Below are positions 9,181 through 16,509 of a stretch of DNA of 64,000 nt, in pieces. How positions within the stretch are numbered: the stretch's first letter is position 1; each line of letters opens with the position of its first letter. This DNA is from an uncultured SAR86 cluster bacterium (GTDB taxonomy: Bacteria > Pseudomonadota > Gammaproteobacteria > Magnimaribacterales > D2472). Where the stretch lies: the NCBI GenBank assembly GCA_902594515.1, contig CACJML010000004.1:1-64000 (forward strand). The letters are read 5' to 3'. Made by a program: the position numbers and the translations under genes. Below the pieces are notes generated by a model. The model was not told the DNA's origin. It did not search any database and was given only the letters and a program-made list of their open reading frames with translations.

Positions 9181-10004
9181 CTGGCCTCATCCAACTTTTT
9201 ATTTCTAATCTGAATGATTTCTTGATTTGATCTATCAAAATTAAATTTATAAAGAGCGCCTTCCCAGTCACCGTAAGTAGGATTTTCAATCATGAACCAA
9301 TACTTACCCCACATATCATTAAATTCGGTAACAACTTCAACACGCTTTTCTGGCGATTGATGACTGAGAGAAAGATCTACAAAATCACCAAGATTATCTC
9401 CAATTTGAAATATCACTCTGTGATTTTTAGCTATAAGTTCTCTTCTAGATGTTTTATTTGAGTCCCAACCATTTTCATATCTCATCAAGAGTGAGTCCTC
9501 ATCACCCTCAATAGGAATACCAAATTTTTTAAAATTCTCAAGCGTCCCTTTTTCGTATTCATATTTTCTATTGGTCACATAAAAAATCTTGACTCCCATT
9601 TGCTCTGCTTTTAAAAGAAATTCCAAAACACCTGGTAAAGGTTTTGCTTGTGATTCGTTGCACCAATCTCCCCATCCTGAAGGATAAGATTGTCCAGATT
9701 TAATAAGCCGCGCTTCATAGGGTGAGTTATCCAATACTGTGTCATCAACATCTATGATTATTGCCGGAGCTAGATCGCGATTGCTTGATGCAAGGTTTGG
9801 CAAGGCATTCCATGATGCATCCTCAATGGCCTCTGGCAACAGGTTGGTTGCTGTCTTAAAAGTTTGGAGCACAGAGGCGCGATGCTCTGCGGCTGTTTGT
9901 ACATAAAGGGTTGAGAGCATGCGTTGCTCTTCATGACTAAAATCCTCTGCGGAAAAGTTAAATGCAAATAATAAAAAGAAAAGGTAAATTAAAGGTGCTT
10001 TCAT
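9177..10004 (-). CDS. Exported HAD-family acid phosphatase (class B/C-like, PF03767 type)
   Basis: The 275-residue protein begins with a signal peptide (about residues 1-18) and carries the HAD nucleophile motif IIIDVDDTVLDNS (Asp85, Asp87), the YVTNRKYEYEKGTLENF motif II region, and IFQIGDNLGDF as the metal-binding motif IV. 'GWGDWCNESQAKPLPGV' is typical of the 5'-nucleotidase lipoprotein e(P4)/acid phosphatase subfamily. There is no lipobox cysteine, so it is more likely soluble in the periplasm than a lipoprotein. First gene of the three-phosphatase operon. Known relatives dephosphorylate nucleoside 5'-monophosphates, which would fit nucleotide scavenging; this is inference. Confidence 0.85.
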   Translation of the reverse strand: MKAPLIYLFFLLFAFNFSAEDFSHEEQRMLSTLYVQTAAEHRASVLQTFKTATNLLPEAIEDASWNALPNLASSNRDLAPAIIIDVDDTVLDNSPYEARLIKSGQSYPSGWGDWCNESQAKPLPGVLEFLLKAEQMGVKIFYVTNRKYEYEKGTLENFKKFGIPIEGDEDSLLMRYENGWDSNKTSRRELIAKNHRVIFQIGDNLGDFVDLSLSHQSPEKRVEVVTEFNDMWGKYWFMIENPTYGDWEGALYKFNFDRSNQEIIQIRNKKLDEAR

Positions 10005-10049
10005 GATGAGGTGCTATTATAATTTTTTGTCTAAACAAAGTATCTAATT

Positions 10050-10211
10050 ATGTCAAAAGAGTTACAGGAAAAATTAAACGAGCTAGAAAAAGGGTTAAAG
10101 CTGCTGTCTAGAGACCGAAAGGTTGTTCTACCGCATCACAAAACCTTCGATCTAATTGATGAAATGCTAACAACTGTTAAAGAGCTTAAGACAAAGGAGT
10201 CCGGTCAATGA
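10050..10211 (+). CDS. Small orphan protein (53 aa), coupled to the downstream isomerase
   Basis: An ATG at 10050 opens a 53-codon frame, starting MSKELQEKLNELEKGLKLLS and ending EGSGQ-like (KESGQ) before a TGA that overlaps the next ATG as ATGA. The product is charged and probably all helical with a heptad-like leucine pattern (L5, L9, L12, L16, L19), suggesting a short coiled coil. I recognise no family. The exact four-base overlap with the dienoyl-CoA isomerase gene, the same strand and the absence of any other use for this gap argue that it is translated. Function unknown. Confidence 0.65.
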   Translation: MSKELQEKLNELEKGLKLLSRDRKVVLPHHKTFDLIDEMLTTVKELKTKESGQ

Positions 10212-11068
10212 GTGACTATACATGCTTTAAAACTGAAATATCTAACGGTGTTGCTCACATTATTATGTCTCGTGGTAATGAGCTTAACACTATGACACGA
10301 CTATTCTGGAAAGAGCTTCCAGAAATTATCAAAACAATTGATAAAAATGCTGATGCAAGAGTGATCCTTCTTCGAGGTGAAGGTAAACACTTTAGTGCAG
10401 GCATGGATTTAGCTAATTTTGTTAATGACGGTTCTGGAAAGAAGAAAAAAGATCCTTCAAGAACAAGAGAGGCTTTTTATCATGAGTTATTAGAACTTCA
10501 GGGAGCATTTACTGCATTAGAAAAGTGCCGTATGCCAACAATTGCTGCAATCCAAGGTGCTTGTGTTGGAGGTGCCATAGATATGGCTGCTGCTTGTGAT
10601 ATGCGTTATTGCTCGACTGATGCTTTTTACAAAATTGCTGAAGTTGATATTGGTATTGCGGCCGATGTAGGCACTCTGCAAAGACTGCCTACCCTAATGC
10701 CTTTGGGTGCAGTAAGAGAATTAGCCTACACCGGTAGAAAGTTTGACTCTGCAGAAGCTCAACAACTTGGATTTGTCGAAAAAGTTTATCAAGATCATGG
10801 CCAACTGTTGGAAGAAGTAACTAGGCTCGCTGAAGAAATCGCATCAAAGTCTCCCTTAGTCACGAGCGTTATCAAAAAGCAAATCAATTATGCGCGTGAT
10901 AATAGTGTTGATGATGCACTTGATTATCATGCGATATGGAATTCAGCATTGATTAGCTCATCTGATATGGAATCAGCCATGAAAGCTTATATAGAAAAAG
11001 TCTCTGGTGATTTTGAAGACCTAGAACCCAAAAAATCTTTTTGGGAAAAGCAGGGTTTAATCTCTTAA
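10208..11068 (+). CDS. Crotonase-family enzyme, ECH1-type dienoyl-CoA isomerase
   Basis: The 286-residue crotonase-fold protein has the oxyanion-hole segment KHFSAGMDLANF and a stretch GGAIDMAAACDMRYC followed by AEVDIGIAADVGTLQRLP. These reproduce the three catalytic acids of the mammalian peroxisomal/mitochondrial delta(3,5)-delta(2,4)-dienoyl-CoA isomerase ECH1, here Asp125, Glu145 and Asp153. The enzyme would shift double bonds during oxidation of odd-position unsaturated fatty acids. This is a firmer assignment than generic enoyl-CoA hydratase, but needs assay. Coupled by ATGA to a 53-residue orphan upstream and convergent with yaaA, sharing 12 bases. Confidence 0.85.
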   Translation: MSDYTCFKTEISNGVAHIIMSRGNELNTMTRLFWKELPEIIKTIDKNADARVILLRGEGKHFSAGMDLANFVNDGSGKKKKDPSRTREAFYHELLELQGAFTALEKCRMPTIAAIQGACVGGAIDMAAACDMRYCSTDAFYKIAEVDIGIAADVGTLQRLPTLMPLGAVRELAYTGRKFDSAEAQQLGFVEKVYQDHGQLLEEVTRLAEEIASKSPLVTSVIKKQINYARDNSVDDALDYHAIWNSALISSSDMESAMKAYIEKVSGDFEDLEPKKSFWEKQGLIS

Positions 11069-11824
11069 AAAAACTGGCTCTGAGTCAGTCGAGAGTTTTT
11101 TGGAATAGTAATATCCCTGTTCATTGAAGTTTTTTAAGTCGCAGGACTTCTTAACTCGGTTCTTAATTATCCAATTGGACATAAAGCCTCTAGCTTTTTT
11201 TGCATAAAAGCTAATGAGTTTATATTCACCATTCTTAGCGTCTTTAAAAACCGGAGAAACAACATTTACTTCTTTTGGAAAAGCGCCAAGCACAGAAAAA
11301 TATTCATTTGAGGCCAGGTTGATAACCAAATTAGACTTATTATCTTTTAATTCTTTAAGGATATTTTTCTGTATCTTATCTCCCCAAAACTGATAAAGAT
11401 TATCACCTCTCTCATTTTTATATTTTGTTCCCATTTCAAGTCGGTAAGGTTTTATTAAATCAAGAGGTCTCAACTCCCCATACAGCCCTGAAAGGATTCG
11501 AAGGTGTTTCTGCGCAAAATTCACATCACCTTTTGAAAAGTCTTCTGCTTGGAGACCCTGATAAACGTCCCCTTTAAAAACAAAAAGAGCGTGCTTTGCA
11601 TCAGCACCAATTTTTTTTGCTGCTGACCAAGACTGAAACCTATCAAAATTCAGTGTTGCTAGCTTATCACTCAAACTCATAAGGCTTGCTATATCTTTTG
11701 GCTCTTTAGATTTTAGTCCCTTCACTAACTTAGAAGAATCATTTAAAAAAGTAGGCACAGAAGGTTGGAAATTAAAGTCCTTACTGTAATCTAGTGTTTT
11801 GGCAGGGGATAATAAAATAATCAT
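11057..11824 (-). CDS. yaaA: Peroxide stress protein YaaA (DUF328/UPF0246)
   Basis: A 255-residue protein beginning MIILLSPAKTLDYS, the hallmark of the YaaA family, with the internal 'RILSGLYGELRPLDLIKPYR' motif and 'NLASNEYF' characteristic of it. In E. coli YaaA lowers free iron and limits oxidative damage under hydrogen peroxide stress, and the fold binds DNA. The length matches (about 258). It is read alone leftward, 38 bases from the divergent dctQ start, and its 3' end overlaps the isomerase gene. Confidence 0.92.
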   Translation of the reverse strand: MIILLSPAKTLDYSKDFNFQPSVPTFLNDSSKLVKGLKSKEPKDIASLMSLSDKLATLNFDRFQSWSAAKKIGADAKHALFVFKGDVYQGLQAEDFSKGDVNFAQKHLRILSGLYGELRPLDLIKPYRLEMGTKYKNERGDNLYQFWGDKIQKNILKELKDNKSNLVINLASNEYFSVLGAFPKEVNVVSPVFKDAKNGEYKLISFYAKKARGFMSNWIIKNRVKKSCDLKNFNEQGYYYSKKLSTDSEPVFLRD

Positions 11825-11862
11825 ACTATGTATTTTACTGAAATCTTTGAAATTAAGACAAT

Positions 11863-12315
11863 ATGAATAAGCTTTTAGGAAAACTAATTGCGCTTCTAAT
11901 ACCTTTGCTTTTAATGCTTATGATTGCGGTTGTAGTAAGCAGGTATTTTTTTGGGGTTGGGAGAACTGATCTTCAAGAGCTAGCTCTTTATGTTCATGGT
12001 CTCATATTTTTAGGATGTGCAGGCTGGGCTTACCTTGAAGATGAGCACGTTAGAGTTGATATTATCTATCGCAATGCATCGGATAATTACAAAAGAAAAA
12101 TTGATACATTAGGAATAATATTCTTTTTGATTCCATTGGTTATATTAATTGGATACTTTTCAATTAATTTTGTTTCGAGCTCGTGGATGGTTCAAGAAGC
12201 ATCAACTGAGCCTGGTGGGCTGCCATTTGTTTATTTACAGAAGACCATAATCTTATTGTTGCCAATAGTTTTATTCTTTGCAGCTATTGAGAAACTTATA
12301 AAGCTATGGAAATAA
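11863..12315 (+). CDS. dctQ: TRAP transporter small permease subunit (DctQ family)
   Basis: A 150-residue membrane protein with four predicted helices (about residues 8-26, 42-58, 82-103, 123-142) and the DctQ-typical segment ELALYVHGLIFLGCAGWAY followed by 'DEHVRVDI'. It is the small membrane subunit of a tripartite ATP-independent periplasmic transporter, driven by a sodium gradient. It overlaps dctM by 10 bases. The matching binding protein gene is not next door but at 15.4-16.5 kb on the other strand, beyond lipA and lipB. Confidence 0.9.
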   Translation: MNKLLGKLIALLIPLLLMLMIAVVVSRYFFGVGRTDLQELALYVHGLIFLGCAGWAYLEDEHVRVDIIYRNASDNYKRKIDTLGIIFFLIPLVILIGYFSINFVSSSWMVQEASTEPGGLPFVYLQKTIILLLPIVLFFAAIEKLIKLWK

Positions 12316-13634
12316 TCCCGCTTTTATTGATAGCTCTAATTTGTGGCGCTTTGATTTTAGGTTATCCAGTTGCATTTACGCTTGCAGGAGTATCAATATT
12401 GTATGCTTTCCTAGGAATTCAATTAGGTTTTTTTGAGGAAAACCTTTTAAGAAATATTCCGATAAGAATCTTTGGGATCATGAATAATCAAACTTTGCTT
12501 GCGGTTCCTTTGTTTGTTCTGATGGGAGTTATTTTAGAGCGCTCAGGAATAGCAGCAAAAATGCTGCAAGACATGGCAGCTATCTTCAAAGGCACGCCAT
12601 CAGGTCTAAGTATTTCAATTATTGTTGTGGGTGCTCTACTAGCAGCAAGCACTGGCATTGTAGGTGCGACTGTTGTAACAATGGGTTTAATGTCATTACC
12701 TGCTTTAATCAAGCAAGGGTATTCAAAAGAATTTTCATCTGGCTTAGTAGCCTCCACTGGAACATTAGGTCAAATCATCCCACCATCGATTGCCCTGGTT
12801 TTGCTTGGAGATGTGATGACTAATGCCTACCAAAGAGCTCAGAATAATTTGGGTATTTTTTCTCAAAAAACAGTTTCGGTAGGAGATCTTTTTGTAGGCG
12901 CAATTATTCCTGGAATCATGATAATAATTGGGTATCTTACTTATGCAATCTATAAAAATAGATCAAAGAAATTTATCCATAATGATGAACCTAATCATGA
13001 GATCAACATAGCAATAACACTACTTCCTCCGATATTACTTATATTTGTTGTGCTTGGATCAATCATTGCTGGAATAGCGACCCCTACAGAAGCTGCGGGT
13101 GTTGGAGCCCTCGGGGCAATTTTGATTGGAATGCTGAATGGCAAGTTTGACCTGAAGCTCCTAAAAGAAACAAGCTTTAAAGCAGCCACTGTAACCACAA
13201 TGATTTTTAGTATTTTGATAGGGGCATCAATATTTTCTTTGATCTTTAGAGGTGTTGGGGGTGATGCATTGGTTGATGAAATTTTTAACTTAATGCCGGG
13301 AGGAAAATATACTGCCTTAATTTTTATTCTGATAGCGATTTTTATTTTTGGATTTATCTTGGATTTTATAGAAATATGCTATGTCATCATTCCTTTAGTT
13401 GCTCCACCGCTATTGATGATGGGATTTGATCCAGTCTGGCTGGGTATTCTTTTTGCCATCAATCTCCAAACATCATTTCTAACACCCCCATTTGGATTTT
13501 CATTGTTTTATCTTAGAGGTGTGGCTGATAAAGACATCAGGACTCAAGAGATCTATAGAGGGGTTGTGCCCTTTATTTGCATCCAATTAACTGTGCTCTT
13601 GATGATAATCTTGTTTCCGATTCTAATAATATAA
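12306..13634 (+). CDS. dctM: TRAP transporter large permease subunit (DctM family)
   Basis: A 442-residue polytopic membrane protein with about 12 helices. Family features include 'AVPLFVLMGVILERSGIA', the 'STGTLGQIIPPSIALVLLGD' hairpin and, near the C-terminus, 'INLQTSFLTPPFGFSLFYLRG', matching the two sodium-binding hairpin regions of DctM/SiaM. It forms the translocation unit with DctQ. Substrate cannot be read from the permease. The only TRAP binding protein in the window (15427-16509) belongs to the group that includes 2-oxoacid binders, so organic-acid uptake is a reasonable guess. Confidence 0.92.
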   Translation: MEIIPLLLIALICGALILGYPVAFTLAGVSILYAFLGIQLGFFEENLLRNIPIRIFGIMNNQTLLAVPLFVLMGVILERSGIAAKMLQDMAAIFKGTPSGLSISIIVVGALLAASTGIVGATVVTMGLMSLPALIKQGYSKEFSSGLVASTGTLGQIIPPSIALVLLGDVMTNAYQRAQNNLGIFSQKTVSVGDLFVGAIIPGIMIIIGYLTYAIYKNRSKKFIHNDEPNHEINIAITLLPPILLIFVVLGSIIAGIATPTEAAGVGALGAILIGMLNGKFDLKLLKETSFKAATVTTMIFSILIGASIFSLIFRGVGGDALVDEIFNLMPGGKYTALIFILIAIFIFGFILDFIEICYVIIPLVAPPLLMMGFDPVWLGILFAINLQTSFLTPPFGFSLFYLRGVADKDIRTQEIYRGVVPFICIQLTVLLMIILFPILII

Positions 13635-13636
13635 CT

Positions 13637-13873
13637 ATGACGGCAAATACAGCATTATTTATTTTAGGAGGGTTAGTATTTTTGGTGGCTTTTTCTTGGT
13701 TTAAAGCTGCAGCTCTAAAACTTTACTCCACTTCAATAAATAAGGATGCCTATGACAATAAAAGTGAATGGCTTAAACTTTTTAGAGTATTTCTTGTGGA
13801 CTGGCTTGTTTGTATTTTAGGGGCTTTATTAACCGGAATTATTTTTGTAAGTCTTTTTAATTTATTTCACTGA
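13637..13873 (+). CDS. Small two-helix membrane protein, unknown function
   Basis: A 78-residue protein starting at ATG 13637, three bases after the dctM stop; an in-frame upstream start at 13577 would lie inside dctM and is not favoured. Two hydrophobic segments (about residues 6-24 and 51-75) flank a charged loop ([18 protein letters not shown]). I recognise no family. Its position directly behind dctQ-dctM suggests an accessory membrane protein of the transporter or simply a co-transcribed orphan. The 3' end overlaps the convergent lipA by seven bases. Confidence 0.6.
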   Translation: MTANTALFILGGLVFLVAFSWFKAAALKLYSTSINKDAYDNKSEWLKLFRVFLVDWLVCILGALLTGIIFVSLFNLFH

Positions 13874-14835
13874 TTTAAGCCTGCATTATTTTTTTCTAAA
13901 GCTCTCTCAGCTCGATAACTTGATCGAACCATTGGTCCAGAAACTACTTCAAGAAATCCTTTTTTGAGACCGATGTCTCTGTACCTATCAAACTCTTCTG
14001 GAGTTACCCATCGCTCAACGGGCAAATGATTAAGCGTCGGTCTTAAATACTGACCTAAAGTTAAGATGTCGACCTTGTTTTTTATTAAATCATCCATGGT
14101 CTCTTCGATCTCAGAATCGGTTTCTCCCAAGCCAAGTATTAAACTGGTTTTTGTTAGCACCTTGGGATTGATTCTTTTTGATTCTGCAAGCACATCAAGA
14201 GTTTGTTGATATCCAGCTCTAATGTCCCTAACTGGATGCGTGAGTCTTTTCACGGTTTCAACATTTTGAGCAAACACTTCGAGCCCGCAATTGACCAGTG
14301 TTTCAATTGATGAAGACAAACCTTTGAAGTCTGGTGTTAAAGCCTCAACGGCAGTATTGGGATTAAGTTCTTTGATGGCCTTGACTGTATTGGCGTAATG
14401 TTCTGCTCCTCCATCCTCCAGATCATCTCTATTGACAGAGGTAAGAACAACGTACTTAAGCCCCATGGTTTTAACTGCTTTAGCAGTATTGAGAGGTTCA
14501 TCCTGGTCCAACCATCCTTTTGGATTGCCCGTATCTACAGAACAAAACTTACAGGCACGTGTGCAAACAGAGCCCATGAGCATAAATGTTGCGGTACCTG
14601 CTGACCAGCACTCTGACATATTTGGACACATACCCTCCTCGCATACGGTATTAAGTCTTTTACCATCAACTTGTGCCTTAACTGCCTTAAAGTTTTTATC
14701 AAAAGTTGCTTTAACCCTAATCCAATCTGGTTTCTTTTGATTAGGAATCGCGGAATACTTATTGGCTTTTTGGCCATTTTTTACAGCCTTGATGCCATCT
14801 CGATTAACGATTTTTTTTGTTGGTATGATTTCCAT
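13867..14835 (-). CDS. lipA: Lipoyl synthase
   Basis: Radical SAM enzyme that inserts two sulfur atoms into protein-bound octanoyl groups to make lipoyl cofactors. The 322-residue protein has both [4Fe-4S] motifs: the auxiliary cluster C65-x4-C70-x5-C76 ([12 protein letters not shown]) and the SAM cluster C91-x3-C95-x2-C98 (CTRACKFC). The C-terminal '[11 protein letters not shown]' carries the RSSY motif that supplies the serine ligand. Coupled by TAATG to lipB. Lipoate is needed for pyruvate and 2-oxoglutarate dehydrogenase and glycine cleavage. Confidence 0.97.
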   Translation of the reverse strand: MEIIPTKKIVNRDGIKAVKNGQKANKYSAIPNQKKPDWIRVKATFDKNFKAVKAQVDGKRLNTVCEEGMCPNMSECWSAGTATFMLMGSVCTRACKFCSVDTGNPKGWLDQDEPLNTAKAVKTMGLKYVVLTSVNRDDLEDGGAEHYANTVKAIKELNPNTAVEALTPDFKGLSSSIETLVNCGLEVFAQNVETVKRLTHPVRDIRAGYQQTLDVLAESKRINPKVLTKTSLILGLGETDSEIEETMDDLIKNKVDILTLGQYLRPTLNHLPVERWVTPEEFDRYRDIGLKKGFLEVVSGPMVRSSYRAERALEKNNAGLNQ

Positions 14836-15437
14836 TACTCAAAAATTTTAATTATTTCTTGCTGGGCAATAGATTCTACATCTTTCATTTTCACATTTGA
14901 ATCATAATTTTTTATTTGAGTAACCTCTAATCCTTCATACCCACAAGGATTAATAAATGAAAAAGGTGTTAAGTCCATGTCCACATTGATGCTAATACCA
15001 TGGTAGGTTTTGCCCTGTGAAATCCTTAACCCAATTGAAGCTATTTTTTTATCATCAACATAGACTCCAGGTGCGCCCTCTATAAAACTAGATTCAATAT
15101 CATAATGACTCAGAATGCTCGAAATTAATTCTTGAAGCTTTTGAACCAATGCCTTTGGTCCAAGTTTTATTTCTCTAATATCGATCAAAAAGTAAATTAC
15201 CAGTTGTCCCGGTCCATGATAAGTAACCTCGCCGCCTCGATCGGTTTGGATTACAGGGATTTGGCCAGGATTAATAATATGAGATTTTTCTGCTGCTGTG
15301 CCCAAGGTAAATACTGCATCATGCTCCAGCATCCAGATCTGATTGCTGGAAAAATTTTGGATATGTTCTTTCATATCCTTATATGTATCTTTATAAGGTT
15401 GTTTTCCTAGATGAAAAAATTTCAAATTATTCTTCAC
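14835..15437 (-). CDS. lipB: Octanoyl-ACP:protein N-octanoyltransferase
   Basis: Transfers octanoate from acyl carrier protein to the lipoyl domains of target enzymes, feeding LipA. The 200-residue product shows [16 protein letters not shown], the Lys of DDKKIASIG (Lys131), [10 protein letters not shown] and the catalytic Cys165 in [11 protein letters not shown]. Start is GTG at 15437, which overlaps the end of the TRAP binding-protein gene by 11 bases; I see no better start. Reads leftward in a run uvrD-dctP-lipB-lipA with no gaps. Confidence 0.95.
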   Translation of the reverse strand: MKNNLKFFHLGKQPYKDTYKDMKEHIQNFSSNQIWMLEHDAVFTLGTAAEKSHIINPGQIPVIQTDRGGEVTYHGPGQLVIYFLIDIREIKLGPKALVQKLQELISSILSHYDIESSFIEGAPGVYVDDKKIASIGLRISQGKTYHGISINVDMDLTPFSFINPCGYEGLEVTQIKNYDSNVKMKDVESIAQQEIIKIFE

Positions 15438-16509
15438 TCAGATTACGCGCTTCAACAAATGCATCTTCGGCAATTGCATTAAAGGACCTAACTTCTCCCA
15501 TAAATTTCTTGAATGATTCATAAACTTTTTTAACGTCAGCATTGTTCTCTGCTGACGATGTCAAAATATCATCGGAAATTGCTCTGAATTCATTGATAAC
15601 ATCATCAGGCAATCTTCTTAACTGAACATTATGAGTATTAACTAGTTCCTGTAGAGCTCGATTATTAGAAGCTGTATATTCATCTAAGAGATCTTGATTA
15701 ACTGCCTTGGCTGCAACCTCAACAATCTTTTGTAAATGGGGAGGCAGTGTATTCCACTCATCAATGTTGATCATAAACTCAAGCATGGACCCCGGCTCAT
15801 GCCAGCCTGGATAGTAATAATATTTTGCAACTTGCTGAAAGCCAAAAGCGAGATCGTTATATGGGCCCACCCACTCCACAGCATCAATGGTCCCAGTCTG
15901 CATTGCTGTATACAGTTCGCCGCCAGGAATATTTACCGGTGTGCCACCTGCTCTTTTAAAAACCTCTCCTCCAAAACCAGGGAACCTCATTTTTAAACCC
16001 TTCAGATCTGCAAGTGAATTGATTTCCTTATTAAACCACCCAAACATCTGGGTGCCGGTATTACCACCCGGTAAGGGTTTTATGTTAAAAGGCTGATAGA
16101 TTTCTTCCCACAACTCTAAACCGCCGCCTCGATAAACCCATGCATTAATTTCATCAGCCGTGAAGCCAAATGGAACCCCTGCAAAGAACTGTGCAGCAGG
16201 AACCTTGCCTTTCCAGTAATAAGCTCCACCGTGACCCATTTCAACAGAACCTGAGGAAACCGCATCAAAAACTCCCATGGCAGGAACAAATTCGCCGGCA
16301 CCATATACAGTTATCTTCAGTTGACCTTGAGACATCTCATTCACCATTTTACTAAAGCGCTCAGGTGCCATCCCTAATCCAGGATAGTTTTTTGGCCATG
16401 TAGTCACCATGGACCAGTTAAATTTCTTTACGGCTACTTCCGACTGGACAGAATCCTGTGAGCAAGAAATTAAAAATAAAACAAAAAAAGATACACAAAA
16501 CTTTTTCAT
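15427..16509 (-). CDS. TRAP transporter substrate-binding lipoprotein (DctP-type, COG4663-like)
   Basis: A 360-residue binding protein. The N-terminus MKKFCVSFFVLFLISCSQ has a lipobox with Cys16, so it should be a lipoprotein rather than free in the periplasm. 'MVTTWPKNYPGLGMAPERF', the conserved 'LKGLKMRFPGFGGEV', 'TGTIDAVEWVGPYND' and 'KYYYYPGWHEPGS' match the DctP group that includes the 2-oxoacid binder TakP of Rhodobacter (family knowledge; not searched here). Start ATG follows a strong GAGGTGA. It is separated from dctQ-dctM by lipA/lipB and lies on the opposite strand, so the transporter is probably split over two transcripts. Confidence 0.88.
   Translation of the reverse strand: MKKFCVSFFVLFLISCSQDSVQSEVAVKKFNWSMVTTWPKNYPGLGMAPERFSKMVNEMSQGQLKITVYGAGEFVPAMGVFDAVSSGSVEMGHGGAYYWKGKVPAAQFFAGVPFGFTADEINAWVYRGGGLELWEEIYQPFNIKPLPGGNTGTQMFGWFNKEINSLADLKGLKMRFPGFGGEVFKRAGGTPVNIPGGELYTAMQTGTIDAVEWVGPYNDLAFGFQQVAKYYYYPGWHEPGSMLEFMINIDEWNTLPPHLQKIVEVAAKAVNQDLLDEYTASNNRALQELVNTHNVQLRRLPDDVINEFRAISDDILTSSAENNADVKKVYESFKKFMGEVRSFNAIAEDAFVEARNLSEE

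Noticed and set aside
11067-11093. Hairpin-like ACTGACTC/GAGCCAGT followed by seven T on the minus strand
   Set aside because: It lies within the coding sequence of yaaA (TDSEPVFL codons), the loop is one base with a mismatch in the stem, so it is coding coincidence rather than a terminator.
14556-14561. CACGTG in lipA as a second parS
   Set aside because: Only the central six bases fit; the flanking arms are not TTC/GAA-like. The same is true of CACGTG at 23402-23407.
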